Assembly: GCA_027621555.1 (NCBI GenBank)
Contig: JAQCBJ010000018.1
Span: forward strand, 1 to 33,899
Source of the DNA: Bacteroidota bacterium
Lineage (GTDB): Bacteria; Bacteroidota; Bacteroidia; Flavobacteriales_D; Sanyastnellaceae
DNA: 33,899 nt
Direction: 5' to 3'
Below the pieces are notes generated by a model. That model made no database searches. It had not been told where the DNA came from and saw nothing but the letters and a program-made list of their open reading frames with translations. Shown piece after piece: positions 24,904-32,652 of the stretch. Positions within the stretch are counted from its first letter, which is position 1, and each line of letters begins with the position of its first letter. The position numbers were made by a program, and so were the translations under genes.

Positions 24904-26240
24904 GGGCGCATGGCTTTCCATTCCACGTTCAAGGCCCACTCGAGTCGGGTCGCGATTTCACGCGCTCCGCGGCGGGTGAAATGCACGTGGTCGTCCGACG
25001 CCCAGCCTTTTCGCACCCATTGAGCCATGCTGCCAGGGCCTCCCATGACGGCTTGGACATCCCAATACAGCGCGCCTGCTTCCCAAACGGCCTCTTTCAA
25101 CGCCCCAATCACCCAAGGCAAGCCGGGGTAGGTGGATTGCGACGCTCCCATGTCCGAGGGCCCCACAAACACCACAGGCACGCCAGGAAATTGGCCGCGC
25201 AGGAAACGAATGTTGGTGGCCATGTGACGCGCGTAGGTCCTCGCCTCAGCAGCTGAACCGACACCGGGAACGGCATTGCCGCCGTATTGAAGCACGATCA
25301 AGGAAGGAGGGTGGGCTTCGCGAAGGGCGTCCCAATGCGCTTGGTCGACGTTGTCAAACAAGGTTCCTGAAGCCCCACGCATGGGAAGGTTGTGAACCAG
25401 GACGCCCGATTCCGACCCCAAAAACACCCCGGTCGTCGTGAGGTCGGCAAAGTCGAATCGCAACGGCGCCCGTTGGCCTGGGTGGCGCCAGCCTTGGGCC
25501 TTGGCGTGTACGGCCACGAGATGGCGGTGTGCCTCGCTTTGCGTCCAGAGCAGGGCGGAGTGCGAGGTGTCGGTGAGCCACACTTCGCTCACGTTCCAGG
25601 CCCCGAGGGAAGCGGAAGATTTGGTCGCGCCTTGAACGCTCCATTGCACCGTGTCGGTAGCCGTGTTGGTCGCGAAAAAGGGAAGGCGCATCGCGTCACG
25701 TGATTTTCCACGGCCAAAACCCGCCTCGCGGACAAGCGTGCCGCGTTGGGATTCGAGGGTGGCGGTGGTTTGGGCGGGCGTGTTGGGGAGGACCCAACCT
25801 GGACCGCGGCCCCCGAAGCGCTCCTGCCAGGAGGCGCGTATCAGGCCTGTGATGCGGTCGCCCTCGATTTGGCTGTCTCCCCAATGGTAGACTTCCACGC
25901 GGCGAGATTTCGCACGCTCCAGGCGTTGGAAAAAACCGTGTAAGGCAAACCAGGCCGAGGTGTTTCCGGTCAACGCCCAGGCTTCGGGCAAGTTGTCGGC
26001 GACGCTGTCCAAGAAGGCCAAATCACGTGCTTCGCGGTTCGCGAAGGCCAGGGGGCTTAACTCGTCCAACGTCCCGAGATCCCCTTGGGGAAGGGGCTTC
26101 AAAGGGCGGGGGTGAAGTGGGGCGACGATGGATTCGACAGGCTGCCAAGGCGGTGTCGGGGACACGTTGGCCCAAACCCACCAGATCCCGACCAAGCTTC
26201 CCCACATGAAGAGCCACTGGAACCAAGGACGAGCAGCCAT
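24900..26240 (-). CDS. Membrane-anchored SGNH/GDSL hydrolase-like protein
   Basis: A 446-residue protein with an N-terminal membrane anchor (about residues 9-26) and an extracytoplasmic SGNH fold. Block I is YHWGDSQIEGDR with nucleophile S123; the block III region is VLQYGGNAVPG; block V is SDDHVHFTRRGA near the end, giving the Asp-His pair. In AlgX, PatB and related proteins such a domain accepts or removes acyl groups delivered by an MBOAT partner, and the partner is encoded directly downstream with overlapping stop and start. It therefore is probably the transferase half of an envelope O-acylation system. Its ATG overlaps the LysM stop by one base (TGATG). Confidence 0.88.
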   Translation of the reverse strand: MAARPWFQWLFMWGSLVGIWWVWANVSPTPPWQPVESIVAPLHPRPLKPLPQGDLGTLDELSPLAFANREARDLAFLDSVADNLPEAWALTGNTSAWFALHGFFQRLERAKSRRVEVYHWGDSQIEGDRITGLIRASWQERFGGRGPGWVLPNTPAQTTATLESQRGTLVREAGFGRGKSRDAMRLPFFATNTATDTVQWSVQGATKSSASLGAWNVSEVWLTDTSHSALLWTQSEAHRHLVAVHAKAQGWRHPGQRAPLRFDFADLTTTGVFLGSESGVLVHNLPMRGASGTLFDNVDQAHWDALREAHPPSLIVLQYGGNAVPGVGSAAEARTYARHMATNIRFLRGQFPGVPVVFVGPSDMGASQSTYPGLPWVIGALKEAVWEAGALYWDVQAVMGGPGSMAQWVRKGWASDDHVHFTRRGAREIATRLEWALNVEWKAMRP

Positions 26241-26938
26241 CAACGGGGGGAAGAGAGGTTGGGAATGAGCAAGGGCGTGCCGGGTTGGAGGTTGTCCCAC
26301 ACGTCATTTTTGTCCCCCAAACACGAGGGGGGGACGTTGTACAACCGGGCGATGCTGTACACCGTTTCCCCCGGTGCTACCACATGCACTTGAGGCATGT
26401 CGAGGTTTTCCATCAGGCGCATCCCCGTTCGCACGGCCACGGCCCATTCGTCGAGTGAGATTTGGCTTCCGCTCCATTGATGGGCACGAGTCATTGCTTC
26501 CGAAGCCGTCATGCCAGGTGTCGCCCATCTCCAAGCCTTCTTCAAGTCCAATGGCCATGTCGAGACGTACGGTGTCGACGTCATGGACCAAGCGGCGAGG
26601 TGCACTGCGCTTGGGGGTAATCCCAGTCGGTTGGCCTCGGCTTGCAGCTCCGTGAAAGTATGGACATGCTTGGACCACACCCCTTGCAACTTGGCAAAAT
26701 TGCTTGCTCGCCACATGTTCATGGCTTGCATGACGTTGGGCCATTGTTCTTCCCAGCTTACTTCCCATGGGTCAAGCGGGCGGATGTCCGCACGAAAAGC
26801 CAAAGGCTGTTCCGGGCAACTGCCACCCACCGACGGGGACTGCCCCAAGGCAATGGAGGAGGCACTCCCTAGGAGCAACAGCAGGCTGATGGATCGATAA
26901 ATCCGACCTATCGAAAAAAAAGGACAATCGAAGGGCAC
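26240..26938 (-). CDS. Exported LysM protein with a possible degenerate transglycosylase-like domain
   Basis: A 232-residue exported protein. The signal peptide covers about residues 1-33. Residues 184-226 (VHVVAPGETVYSIARLYNVP ... GTPLLIP) are a LysM domain that binds peptidoglycan or chitin-like polymers. Residues 100-160 (EANRLGLPPSAVHLAAWS...) loosely recall the lytic-transglycosylase helix pair, but the catalytic Glu-Ser is replaced by Met-Thr, so an inactive wall-binding role is more likely. It is the first gene of the LysM-SGNH-MBOAT operon and could guide acylation to the cell wall. GTG 26938 is the only start giving a full signal peptide. TACCTTTA (26959-26966) is a candidate promoter 20 nt upstream. 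Confidence 0.8.
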   Translation of the reverse strand: MPFDCPFFSIGRIYRSISLLLLLGSASSIALGQSPSVGGSCPEQPLAFRADIRPLDPWEVSWEEQWPNVMQAMNMWRASNFAKLQGVWSKHVHTFTELQAEANRLGLPPSAVHLAAWSMTSTPYVSTWPLDLKKAWRWATPGMTASEAMTRAHQWSGSQISLDEWAVAVRTGMRLMENLDMPQVHVVAPGETVYSIARLYNVPPSCLGDKNDVWDNLQPGTPLLIPNLSSPR

Positions 26939-26958
26939 GTCGACAACAATTCAGAGGT

Positions 26959-26966
26959 TAAAGGTA
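26959..26966 (-). promoter_or_regulatory. -7 promoter element of the LysM operon
   Basis: Minus strand TACCTTTA, one mismatch to TAnnTTTG, 20 nt before GTG 26938. Its outer two bases are shared with the opposing -7 element of the hybrid kinase. Confidence 0.45.
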
Positions 26967-26972
26967 TTTTAG
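26965..26972 (+). promoter_or_regulatory. -7 promoter element abutting the hybrid kinase start
   Basis: TATTTTAG, one mismatch to TAnnTTTG, ends 5 nt before ATG 26978. Confidence 0.5.
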
Positions 26973-26977
26973 GCAGT

Positions 26978-28645
26978 ATGGAACGTCCGCGATTGTCCTC
27001 GGAGGATTCTTCACGCTTGCTGACATTGCTTGAGGAAAACTTGCAGGGTCATCAAGTGGTGTTGGAGCAAATCAAAGCTCTGCAGGAGAGTGAACACAAG
27101 TACAGGTCGATTTTGGAAGAACTCGACATTGGGTACATGGAAGTGGATCGCGAGGGCAACATAATCCGAGTGCATCCCCGATTTCTTTCCATCACGGGAT
27201 ACAGAGAGGCCGACTTGCTTGGCAAGAATGGCAACGTCATGTTGGACGAGGAGGGCAAGGCTCTCATGGCCGAAATCGTAGAATTGCGAAAAAAGGGGTT
27301 GGCCAACTCCTACGAATTGCCGGTTCGCCATCGGTTGGGCCATCGGATTTGGCTTTTGATCACAGGAGCACCTCTCAAGAGTTTGTCAGGTGAGGTGCTC
27401 GGCTCGGTGGGCATTCACTTCGACATCACAGAACGGAAGGAACTGGAAATGGAAACCAACCGGGCGTTGGCGTCGGAAGCGTTCGCCCGAAAACGAGAGC
27501 GCAACTTGTTGATGAAGATGAGCCACGAAATTCGTACGCCCATCAACGCCATCAACGGAATGTTCCACTTGATGAAGGATGTGCCTCGCACGCCCGAGCA
27601 AGAGGCGCTTTGGCAGGGGGCAATGCGGGCTTCCAAGATGCTCCGTCAAGTGGTGGACGACGTGTTGGATTTGTCCAAATTGGAAATAGGACAACCCACG
27701 GTGAAGCGCACCAAGGTCAACGTGGTCGAAGTCACCTCAGGCATTGCGAAAATGCACCACCTGCTTGCCGAGGAAAAGGGGGTGTTCTTGAATTGCGGTT
27801 GCCGCTTGGAGGAAAAGCGTCGGGTCATCGACGTGGACAAATGGTTGCAGATCTTGACCAACTTGTTGGGGAACGCCATCAAGTTCACGGAGAAAGGGGG
27901 CGTCACCTTGGACATTTGGGAGGACCCCCAGAGGCCCGATTGGATTTTTGCGGAGGTTGCGGACGAAGGGCCAGGCATCCCCGAAGCCCTTCGTGAAAGA
28001 ATCTTTGAGCCTTTTGGATTGAGCCCCGGCGAGAATGTGTTCGATGAGGTTCGGGTGGACGCCGGAACCACAGGTTTGGGGCTTTCGATTGCGCGAGAAT
28101 TGGCTCGGCTGCTCGGTGGGGACCTGTTGTTGATGCCTTCAGCGAAGGGGGCGAGGTTTGTGCTTGAGATGCCGGCTCCGACTTGGGTGGAAGCCGACAA
28201 GGAGGGCTCTGCAGGGGCAGTCTCCGATGTGCGGGATGAGGGCGGTGTGCCGCTTTGGGATGGAGAGGGGATGACGGTGCTCCTTGCCGAGGACAACGAA
28301 ATCAACGTGCTCTATGCGCGAGCTCTTTTCCAGAGATGGAGCGTGGATGTGGACGTGGCTGCGGATGGCATTGAAGCGTTGGAGTGCCTGGGCAAGCGAG
28401 ATTACGACGTGGTGCTTTTGGATGTCCAAATGCCCAACCTGGATGGACTGGCCACGTTGCGCCGCATCCGTTCCAACGAACGCGCCACGGGAGTGGCGAG
28501 CCTTCGTCCCGTCTACATGGTTACGGCGTTCGCGGATGACGAGACACGGCAGGAAGCGGAACAGGCGGGGGCAACGGGGTTTGTGACCAAGCCCTTCGGA
28601 CCTCAGGTGATGCTGGATGTTCTCAAGGCTGTTCGAGCAAAGTGA
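26978..28645 (+). CDS. Hybrid sensor histidine kinase: PAS, HisKA, HATPase, receiver
   Basis: A 555-residue soluble hybrid kinase without membrane segments. A coiled coil at 10-40 leads into a PAS domain (41-155, YRSILEELDIGYMEVDREGN to GIHFDITERK). HisKA carries H183 in MSHEIRTPIN. The ATPase has N299 in LLGNAIKFTEKG, VADEGPGIPEA (G1) and GTTGLGLSIARELA (G2). A linker leads to a receiver domain (431-555) with acidic D439, phospho-acceptor D482 in LLDVQMPNLDG, and K538 in VTKPFG. All catalytic residues are intact. The cytoplasmic PAS suggests sensing of an intracellular cue such as redox or a small ligand. No output regulator or HPt gene is adjacent. It is divergent from the LysM operon with 39 bp between starts. 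Confidence 0.95.
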   Translation: MERPRLSSEDSSRLLTLLEENLQGHQVVLEQIKALQESEHKYRSILEELDIGYMEVDREGNIIRVHPRFLSITGYREADLLGKNGNVMLDEEGKALMAEIVELRKKGLANSYELPVRHRLGHRIWLLITGAPLKSLSGEVLGSVGIHFDITERKELEMETNRALASEAFARKRERNLLMKMSHEIRTPINAINGMFHLMKDVPRTPEQEALWQGAMRASKMLRQVVDDVLDLSKLEIGQPTVKRTKVNVVEVTSGIAKMHHLLAEEKGVFLNCGCRLEEKRRVIDVDKWLQILTNLLGNAIKFTEKGGVTLDIWEDPQRPDWIFAEVADEGPGIPEALRERIFEPFGLSPGENVFDEVRVDAGTTGLGLSIARELARLLGGDLLLMPSAKGARFVLEMPAPTWVEADKEGSAGAVSDVRDEGGVPLWDGEGMTVLLAEDNEINVLYARALFQRWSVDVDVAADGIEALECLGKRDYDVVLLDVQMPNLDGLATLRRIRSNERATGVASLRPVYMVTAFADDETRQEAEQAGATGFVTKPFGPQVMLDVLKAVRAK

Positions 28646-28675
28646 AAAAAAATCTTCGACGAATCGCTTCAAGGT

Positions 28676-28705
28676 TTCGATTAATTATGTAAATTAGGAA
28701 TCGAA
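28676..28705. repeat. AT-rich inverted repeat, possible operator
   Basis: TTCGATT (28676-28682) is inverted as AATCGAA (28699-28705), with the inner AATT repeated on both sides. It spans a candidate -7 element TAAATTAG (28690-28697). A third TTCGA half-site lies at 28655-28659. The arrangement would suit a dimeric repressor site or a weak hairpin; which one is not decided by sequence. Confidence 0.4.
28690..28697 (+). promoter_or_regulatory. Candidate -7 element upstream of a short terminated leader
   Basis: TAAATTAG is one base from TAnnTTTG. A start near 28703 would give an approximately 80-nt RNA ending at the terminator at 28747-28783, or a leader read through into the SRPBCC gene. Confidence 0.35.
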
Positions 28706-28746
28706 GGTCTACCTGAAAACATGGAGGACCTCGTTGTGAATCGTAG

Positions 28747-28783
28747 TGGAGCACCGGCAACGGCGGGTGCTCCATTTTTTTTG
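28747..28783 (+). terminator. Intrinsic terminator between the hybrid kinase and the SRPBCC gene
   Basis: TGGAGCACC (28747-28755) pairs perfectly with GGTGCTCCA (28766-28774), followed by eight T. It is 102 nt downstream of the kinase stop and 65 nt upstream of the SRPBCC start. It either ends the kinase transcript or acts as an attenuator for the next gene. Confidence 0.85.
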
Positions 28784-28847
28784 CATCGAGTCGAGGCCTG
28801 TGAAGAATGGTGTTGAACCTCAAGGGTGCGAGGAGGGTTACCCCGGC

Positions 28848-29312
28848 ATGCACGAACTCCGTACTTCCTTGGTTCTTCCCATCTCGCTCGACGAGGCGTG
28901 GTCGTTTTTCAGCGTTCCCGACAACTTGGATGACATCACCCCTGCAGACATGGGATTCGAAATCTTGACCAAGAACGAGAAGCGCACCTACGCAGGCCAA
29001 ATCATCCGCTACCGCGTGCGCCCATTGTTCAACCTGCCGATGACGTGGGTGACGGAGATCACGCACTGCGAAGACCGGAAGTACTTCGTGGACGAACAGC
29101 GCTTCGGTCCGTACGCGATGTGGCATCACCAACACCATTTCAAAGAGGTGGAAGGGGGAGTCCAAATGGACGACATCCTGCACTACAAGCTCAAGGGAGG
29201 CAAGCTCGGCGCATGGCTCACGGGTTGGTTGGTCCACGGCCGGGTCAAGGCCATTTTTGTGCACCGTTCCAAGGTGCTTCTGGAGCGATTCGGCGGGCAA
29301 GACCTCGGTTGA
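28848..29312 (+). CDS. SRPBCC (START-like) ligand-binding family protein
   Basis: A 154-residue soluble protein of the Bet v1/START fold. It shows the usual start of a beta strand, two short helices (SLDEAWSFFSVPDNLDDITP) and a curved sheet including YAGQIIRYRVRP and TWVTEITHCE, followed by DEQRFGPYAMWHHQHHF and the long C-terminal helix. Relatives such as the CFEM/coenzyme-binding-like proteins bind hydrophobic ligands, but no ligand can be named. It has one of the few Shine-Dalgarno-like sequences in the window, AGGAGG at 28831-28836, 11 nt before ATG 28848, and no -7 element beside its start. This suggests translation from a leadered transcript that has to pass the terminator upstream. Confidence 0.88.
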   Translation: MHELRTSLVLPISLDEAWSFFSVPDNLDDITPADMGFEILTKNEKRTYAGQIIRYRVRPLFNLPMTWVTEITHCEDRKYFVDEQRFGPYAMWHHQHHFKEVEGGVQMDDILHYKLKGGKLGAWLTGWLVHGRVKAIFVHRSKVLLERFGGQDLG

Positions 29313-29342
29313 GCAGAGCGCAGGTGCAGGTCGCTTGTTGCC

Positions 29343-29807
29343 CTATTGGCAGAGCACGTTGGCAGCCCACGCGGCCATCAGCAGGTCCGGCTTGACCTTC
29401 GAATCGAACCCGAGCGAAGTGATGTAGCCCGAGCTGGCGCTCACCAGTTTGTGACTCGCGTATTTGCTGTCGCTGTTGAAATCGAGGTCGATTTGGTGCA
29501 CGCGCAAGTTGCACTCTGCGAGGATGAGGTTGGCCAGAGCCACCGACCGCTCTGTCTCTCCCCAAAGCTTGGTCCACATGTCGAGGATCTTCGGCACGCG
29601 TTCGCGTCGGTAGATGACGTGGGCTCCGTTGTTGGGGAAGCGGAAGACGACGGTCGTGACGTAGACGGTGTGCCGCTTGTGGTTTTGGGAGTCGCATCCC
29701 ACGTGGACTTGAACGTCGGATTCGCTGGTCATGGCGGTGATGTACTCGCACACGTCGTGCTTCAACCTTCCGCCCATCACCGTGAATTTCCTGTGGCTCT
29801 CGTCCAT
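29343..29807 (-). CDS. YkuK family RNase H-fold protein (DUF458)
   Basis: A 154-residue soluble protein of the DUF458/YkuK family, which adopts an RNase H-like fold. Landmarks are VHVGCDSQNHKRHTVYVTTV with the first acidic residue D49 of the putative active site, VFRFPNNGAHVIYRRERVP, and IDLDFNSDSKYASHKLV, which supplies further aspartates near residues 115-122. Activity has not been established for the family; a nuclease role is inferred from fold. ATG 29807 is used rather than TTG 29837; a TAnnTT element (TAGCTTGA) lies 5 nt upstream. It lies directly behind the terminator of the metalloprotease gene and thus has its own promoter. Confidence 0.9.
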   Translation of the reverse strand: MDESHRKFTVMGGRLKHDVCEYITAMTSESDVQVHVGCDSQNHKRHTVYVTTVVFRFPNNGAHVIYRRERVPKILDMWTKLWGETERSVALANLILAECNLRVHQIDLDFNSDSKYASHKLVSASSGYITSLGFDSKVKPDLLMAAWAANVLCQ

Positions 29808-29812
29808 GGCGT

Positions 29813-29820
29813 TCAAGCTA
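29813..29820 (-). promoter_or_regulatory. -7-like element abutting the YkuK-like gene start
   Basis: Minus strand TAGCTTGA keeps the TAnnTT core and ends 5 nt before the ATG. It is 15 bp downstream of the preceding gene's terminator. Confidence 0.4.
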
Positions 29821-29835
29821 GGAAGGGGAAAGGCC

Positions 29836-29864
29836 AAAAAAAAGCGGGGCCGGGGCCCCGCTTT
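29836..29864 (-). terminator. Intrinsic terminator of the metalloprotease gene
   Basis: On the minus strand a near-perfect palindrome AAAGCGGGGC.../...GCCCCGCTTT (29841-29864) with a short GC loop is followed by a run of eight T. It lies 72 nt past the metalloprotease stop. Confidence 0.92.
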
Positions 29865-29935
29865 CGCGTCTTATGCACATTCTGTGGACGAACCGCGAGC
29901 CGCCAACGCTCGCCTTGTCCGTTCTTGACGATTTG

Positions 29936-32569
29936 TTAACGGTCCAGCGCCACGTCGATGAGGTGACGCACGTGGGCGCGGTGCGCTCGGGTCAGGCCGT
30001 CGGGCGACGAAGCGTCGCGTTGCTGGCGATCGATGCGGCGGAGCTGGGCCAAGACCACGCTCTGTGCCACGCCATTCAGTCGGCTCTTGTCATCGAGCGA
30101 CTTGATCAACGCCTCGACGTACATCAACTGCAAGCCCTGGCGGTAGGTGTTGACGGACGAACGGAGGTCGGCCTTGAAGATGGCGTCGGTGAGGTCGTCC
30201 ATGTACTCGGCCAAATCGTAGGTGTTCCCGTACAGTCCGCTGTCCAGAACGCGCATCAGTACGTTGGGGTGGACGAGGTGCGACAGGGCGCCTCGCTGCG
30301 CTCCGGCCACGCGGGCGTGAACCTTAGGATCCTCGCCGCCACCAAAGAACCCAAACCCGCGACGCTGCGCTTGCAGGTAGGCCAAGACGTCGGCCTGCGC
30401 TTCAAACGCGTTCGGCGCGAACGCGTAGGTGCTCAAGGCTTTCATCGCGGCTTTTTGGTCGGCCTCCGACACGGGGGTGTAGGGCGCGGCGCCGTCGAGC
30501 TGCGCCGGGGTGGCGCGGTTGTAGCGGACGCCGCCGATTTGGCGCGTCATCACACGCAGCTGGGTGGCGTATTCGCCGGTCAAGGCGTAGTACGCACGAA
30601 GCACCTCTTGATGGCTGTCCACGCCCGGCGCGAAGTTCTCGACGAGGGAGGGGAGCAGGTCGTTGACGAGCTCGCAACGCTCGGCGGCGTACGCGACCGG
30701 ATCGCTGCTCAAGTCGTAGATGTTCACGTCGGGGTTGATGCCACGTCCCGTGCTGCGCATGTCGTCCGCGTCGTTGCCAAACTGCAGCAGCGGATCCGTC
30801 GAGCGCTCCAAAATCGCGCTCAACCGCGCCGCTTCCGCGTCGGCATCGTCAAGCCCCACGCTGTAGCCGTAGTCAATGACCCACTTGTCGTAAGGGCCTG
30901 GGCTGTCGTCGTAGAAGCGCGTTTGCTCTGACTTGTTTCGGGCAAAGTTGATGGACGGGTATTCCATCACGGAGTTGCACATGCCGTTTTCCGCCACCTT
31001 GGCGGCGTCCTTGAGCTCGTCAGGGCTGAGCATCGTGCTGGCGTGCATGTTGTGGCTCATGCCAAGGGTATGACCAACTTCGTGCAGGACGAGGCGGTGA
31101 AGGGTTTGCCGCACAAACTCCGCGTGCTCTTCGTCGGTGAAGCTGTACGCGCGCATGGCGGCCGCGGCCAAGAGGCTGTTGCGTCCCATCACGGTGCCGG
31201 CGTGGCAGCGGCTCATTTGCTCGGCAAAGACCTCGCGCGCGGAGCGATTCTCAAGCTCGGTGTCGAGCTCGGCGTACTCCTCGTCCATGGCCTCTTCAAT
31301 CATGCCGGCCTTGGAGAAGACCTCAGCGCGCCACAGGCGACCGACCATCCCGCCGTACTCGAGCATGATGTCCGCGCCGAGGATCTCGCCAGTGCGGGGG
31401 TTCACGAAACTGGGGCCGTATCCCGAGAACGGGGGAGAAGGAGAGGCCGTCCAACGCAGCACGTTGTAACGGACGTCGCCGGCGTTCCAATCGGCGTCGT
31501 CGGGCTGGATCTTCACCACCACAGCGTTCTTGAATCCGAGCGGTTCGAACGCCTGGTTCCACTTCTCGACGCCCGCCTTGATGATGGGGCGGAATTCTTC
31601 GGGGGTTGTGTTTTCAATCCACCACGTGATGGGCTCCACCGGCTCCGACATCGCCGCAGACGGGTCCTTCTTTTCGAGGCGCCACCGGTGAATCATGTCG
31701 CGCCAAGGGGCTGCGCTGACGCCCGTCAGGTCGTCGACTTCCGTGGTGAAGAACCCGATGCGTGGATCGTCCGCGCGCGGCGTGAATCCGTCCTCTGGCA
31801 TGGGCAACAACGCATGGCGGTAGCCCACCGTCACGTAGCGGCCGTCCTCAAATTCAGGACCGCCGACGCTTGGGCTGCCGTTGTCGTACACGTAGTCCAC
31901 GGACAATTCCGTGTTCTTGGGGTAGTTCGCGACGTACACCACCTTGCTCTTCGACTTGCTGAGTTTGCCCAACGCCGACTTTCCGCCAGGGCGTGAAGGG
32001 GGCTTGATCATTTGCAAGTCTTCGTTCAGGAAGAGGGCGTCCGCAGAAATCACCACGCCGGTGCTGTCCTCGGCTTCAATCTTGACGCTGGCGAGGATGG
32101 GGGTGTTGAGGTTGGCGTCGGCCGCTTTGCTCAAGGCGTTGGCCGGGTCCACATGGAAGTTGGTGTTCTCCGCATGCACTTCCAATTGCCCAAAATGCCG
32201 GTGAAACGTCACCACTTTGCTCCCGCGGTAGCTCCCGCGGAAAAACCCGCTCGACACCACGCCGTCCTCGACTTGCGAGAAGTAAATGAATTCATTGTCC
32301 ATGGCGGTCGCGGGCACGTGCAGGTACATGTCCCCCTTGACGGTGTCTTGGTAGAGGTTGAACAGGCCTTCTTCGATGCGGAAATCCTTGGTGAATTCCG
32401 ACACCGTCTTCAGGTCGTCCTTGCCGCCTTTTTTCTTGCCGTCCACCTGTTCGGTGTCGCCTTTTTTGCCCTTCTTTTTCTTGCCTTTTTGGGCCAAACC
32501 TTCTGCCGGCGCGAAGCTCAGCAGGGCCGCGGCGAGGGAGAGTGCCGCCCAACGTGCAGTTCGTTTCAT
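29936..32569 (-). CDS. Exported zinc-dependent metalloprotease (DUF5117/DUF5118 family)
   Basis: An 877-residue exported protease with a signal peptide (residues 1-26, ending GLAQ) and a strongly basic low-complexity stretch (KGKKKKGKKG ... GKKKGGKDD) just after it. An N-terminal region with FRGSYRGSKVVTFHRHFGQL matches the DUF5118/5117 part of this Bacteroidota family. The zinc site is LVLHEVGHTLGMSHN, the H-E-x-x-H-x-x-G-x-x-H metzincin motif, with the downstream Met-turn likely NSVMEYPSINF. The rest is helical. Such proteins are periplasmic or surface proteases of unknown natural substrate. ATG 32569 is supported by the signal peptide and by TACCTTGT 5 nt upstream. It has a strong terminator 72 nt downstream. 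Confidence 0.92.
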   Translation of the reverse strand: MKRTARWAALSLAAALLSFAPAEGLAQKGKKKKGKKGDTEQVDGKKKGGKDDLKTVSEFTKDFRIEEGLFNLYQDTVKGDMYLHVPATAMDNEFIYFSQVEDGVVSSGFFRGSYRGSKVVTFHRHFGQLEVHAENTNFHVDPANALSKAADANLNTPILASVKIEAEDSTGVVISADALFLNEDLQMIKPPSRPGGKSALGKLSKSKSKVVYVANYPKNTELSVDYVYDNGSPSVGGPEFEDGRYVTVGYRHALLPMPEDGFTPRADDPRIGFFTTEVDDLTGVSAAPWRDMIHRWRLEKKDPSAAMSEPVEPITWWIENTTPEEFRPIIKAGVEKWNQAFEPLGFKNAVVVKIQPDDADWNAGDVRYNVLRWTASPSPPFSGYGPSFVNPRTGEILGADIMLEYGGMVGRLWRAEVFSKAGMIEEAMDEEYAELDTELENRSAREVFAEQMSRCHAGTVMGRNSLLAAAAMRAYSFTDEEHAEFVRQTLHRLVLHEVGHTLGMSHNMHASTMLSPDELKDAAKVAENGMCNSVMEYPSINFARNKSEQTRFYDDSPGPYDKWVIDYGYSVGLDDADAEAARLSAILERSTDPLLQFGNDADDMRSTGRGINPDVNIYDLSSDPVAYAAERCELVNDLLPSLVENFAPGVDSHQEVLRAYYALTGEYATQLRVMTRQIGGVRYNRATPAQLDGAAPYTPVSEADQKAAMKALSTYAFAPNAFEAQADVLAYLQAQRRGFGFFGGGEDPKVHARVAGAQRGALSHLVHPNVLMRVLDSGLYGNTYDLAEYMDDLTDAIFKADLRSSVNTYRQGLQLMYVEALIKSLDDKSRLNGVAQSVVLAQLRRIDRQQRDASSPDGLTRAHRAHVRHLIDVALDR

Positions 32570-32574
32570 GACGG

Positions 32575-32582
32575 ACAAGGTA
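32575..32582 (-). promoter_or_regulatory. -7-like element abutting the metalloprotease start
   Basis: Minus strand TACCTTGT keeps the TAnnTT core and ends 5 nt before the ATG. Confidence 0.4.
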
Positions 32583-32627
32583 CGTTGGCCTTGGCCATGG
32601 CAGGCAATGTCGGTACGCCGCATGTCG

Positions 32628-32635
32628 TATCTTGG
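32628..32635 (+). promoter_or_regulatory. -7-like element of the FISUMP gene
   Basis: TATCTTGG is one base from consensus and 17 nt before the ATG at 32653. A second, weaker match, CAACTTGA at 32641-32648, sits at the 4-nt spacing typical for the window. Confidence 0.35.
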
Positions 32636-32652
32636 GAAGACAACTTGACGCG

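Noticed and set aside
28721-28816. 31-codon ORF (MEDLVVNRSG...) downstream of the hybrid kinase
   Set aside because: The terminator hairpin and T run lie inside it, and the T run would encode PFFL; it is better explained as noncoding.
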